Notes under the pieces: generated by a model
The model's database searches: none
Seen by the model: the letters and a program-made list of their open reading frames with translations, nothing else
What the model was told of the DNA's origin: nothing
Made by a program: the position numbers and the translations under genes
Origin: an uncultured Lachnospiraceae bacterium
GTDB taxonomy: Bacteria > Bacillota > Clostridia > Lachnospirales > Lachnospiraceae
Direction: 5' to 3'
Assembly: GCA_910585205.1 (NCBI GenBank)
Contig: CAJUCC010000017.1
Coordinates: 1 to 52,032, forward strand
Length of the DNA: 52,032 nucleotides
Part shown: positions 51,541 through 52,032 of the stretch, one piece after another
Layout: each line of letters begins with the position of its first letter
How positions within the stretch are numbered: position 1 is the stretch's first letter

Positions 51541-51756
51541 ATGCTACACGAAGCAGTTTATGAAGATAGCAACGAGGCTGAAAATACGAGCACTTTATCC
51601 GTTGGTAACGGCACTAAGGTTAGTGCTCGGACCGCTCAGTTTCATACCGATCGTTCCGGGCTGCGTCAAGCTGTTTTCGGTGTCGCTCGTAGTGAGTCAG
51701 GTAGAGCAAATACTTTTTGCCTCGCCGATAGACTGTACGCATCGAAGATACGTTAA
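51541..51756 (+). other. Unidentified frame before the PAS gene
   Basis: A 71-residue frame starts with ATG two codons after an in-frame TAG and ends DRLYASKIR. I do not recognise it. It precedes a terminator in the right orientation, so it could be the tail of a gene whose upstream part lies in a different genomic context. Another frame over the same bases is also open to 51850, which weakens either call. Confidence 0.25.
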
Positions 51757-51793
51757 AAGCGTGATGCTCAGCAGCGATGAAGGAAATATTAAC

Positions 51794-51823
51794 AATCCCT
51801 CGCTCTTAGTAGCGGGGATTTTT
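51794..51823 (+). terminator. Intrinsic terminator before the PAS gene
   Basis: AATCCC-T-CGCT and AGCGGGGATT pair over 10 bases with one bulged T and a CTTAGT loop, followed by TTTCC. Confidence 0.75.
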
Positions 51824-51851
51824 CCTTGCTCAGCCCTAGACGTGCTATAAT
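51823..51851 (+). promoter_or_regulatory. Promoter of the PAS gene, probably giving a leaderless mRNA
   Basis: A perfect TATAAT (51846-51851) lies only 7 bases before the ATG at 51859, so transcription should start at or within a base or two of the start codon. A weak -35 (TCCTTG, 51823-51828) is 17 bases upstream. No ribosome binding site is present. Confidence 0.55.
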
Positions 51852-51858
51852 AGCCATA

Positions 51859-52032
51859 ATGGGTTTATTTAGCAAGAAACAAAAACCAATCAATTCTTAC
51901 GCCGGCATGGCAGATTCGGCAGCTCTAGCACAGCGGGCGCTTGATTTTATCGCGGAAGGAGTTTTGCTTATTGATGCGGGTGGGATGATTCAGTTTGCCA
52001 ATCCGGCAGCTGCGACAATGACTGGATACGAC
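51859..52032 (+). CDS. PAS-domain protein, N-terminal part (runs off the window)
   Basis: The 58 visible residues begin MGLFSKKQKP and enter a PAS domain (RALDFIAEGVLLID, then IQFANPAAATMTGYD), the usual start of a sensor histidine kinase or diguanylate cyclase. The effector domain is beyond the window. It has no ribosome binding site and a -10 box 7 bases from the ATG, unlike every other gene here. It may belong to other mobile DNA or to a different organism joined by assembly. Confidence 0.75.
   Translation, partial: MGLFSKKQKPINSYAGMADSAALAQRALDFIAEGVLLIDAGGMIQFANPAAATMTGYD

Overview
The window looks like chromosome from a spore-forming, gut-type Firmicute of the Lachnospiraceae (class Clostridia). 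The evidence is the gene order pta-ackA-(DUF177)-rpmF-plsX-acpP-rnc-smc-ftsY, a GerA spore-germination protein beside a PdaA-type deacetylase, AGGAGG-type ribosome binding sites, TTGACA/TATAAT promoters, and moderately high GC in nearly all genes up to about 47.2 kb. The genus is not determined.

Layout. 0-4.1 kb: a cytidylyltransferase and a GatD-like zinc dehydrogenase (probable cell-surface polyol-phosphate chemistry), then a PdaA-like deacetylase that meets a lone GerA protein tail to tail. 4.2-9.4 kb: an antiterminator-controlled PTS operon (promoter, RAT, terminator, LicT-type regulator, EIIA, EI, HPr, N-acetylglucosamine-type EIICB). Both regulatory histidines of the regulator's second PRD are lost, and the HPr has Arg where the regulatory Ser46 normally sits. 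9.4-17.6 kb: housekeeping genes (small membrane zinc-finger protein, DNA polymerase I, CoaE, a large FtsA-like ATPase with extra C-terminal modules, YycJ, an ACT protein and a UPF0210 protein). 17.7-21.5 kb: a peptide-use operon (OPT transporter, PqqD-like protein, PepD). 21.5-34.7 kb: TmcAL, then acetate production (Pta, AckA), a secreted two-repeat protein with its own promoter, the lipid/ribosome/SMC block, FtsY and threonine ammonia-lyase. 34.7-47.2 kb: a mixed accessory stretch (YD-repeat remnant, YitT, AraC regulator, ApbE lipoprotein, PHP, VOC, GH25-like protein, lone HisB, an AP2/HNH-like protein, a SleB-type hydrolase, a divergent Crp-type regulator and MATE exporter, ThrC).

From about 47.2 kb GC falls and the content becomes mobile-element debris: gene fragments, a piece of a large serine recombinase, a frameshifted acidic protein with a sigma-region-4-like end, a Cys4 zinc-ribbon protein, a RhuM-like protein and TnpV. 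This looks like a decayed Tn4451/Tn1549-type element.

The last ~0.5 kb differs again: an unrecognised frame, a terminator, and a -10 box only 7 nt before the ATG of a truncated PAS-domain protein, suggesting a leaderless mRNA. It may be further mobile DNA or a chimeric assembly join. No tRNA, rRNA or CRISPR array was seen. The best leads are the secreted repeat protein, the PTS regulatory losses, the Crp-type regulator/MATE control region with a palindrome centred at -41.5, the AP2-HNH-AP2 protein, and the contig end.
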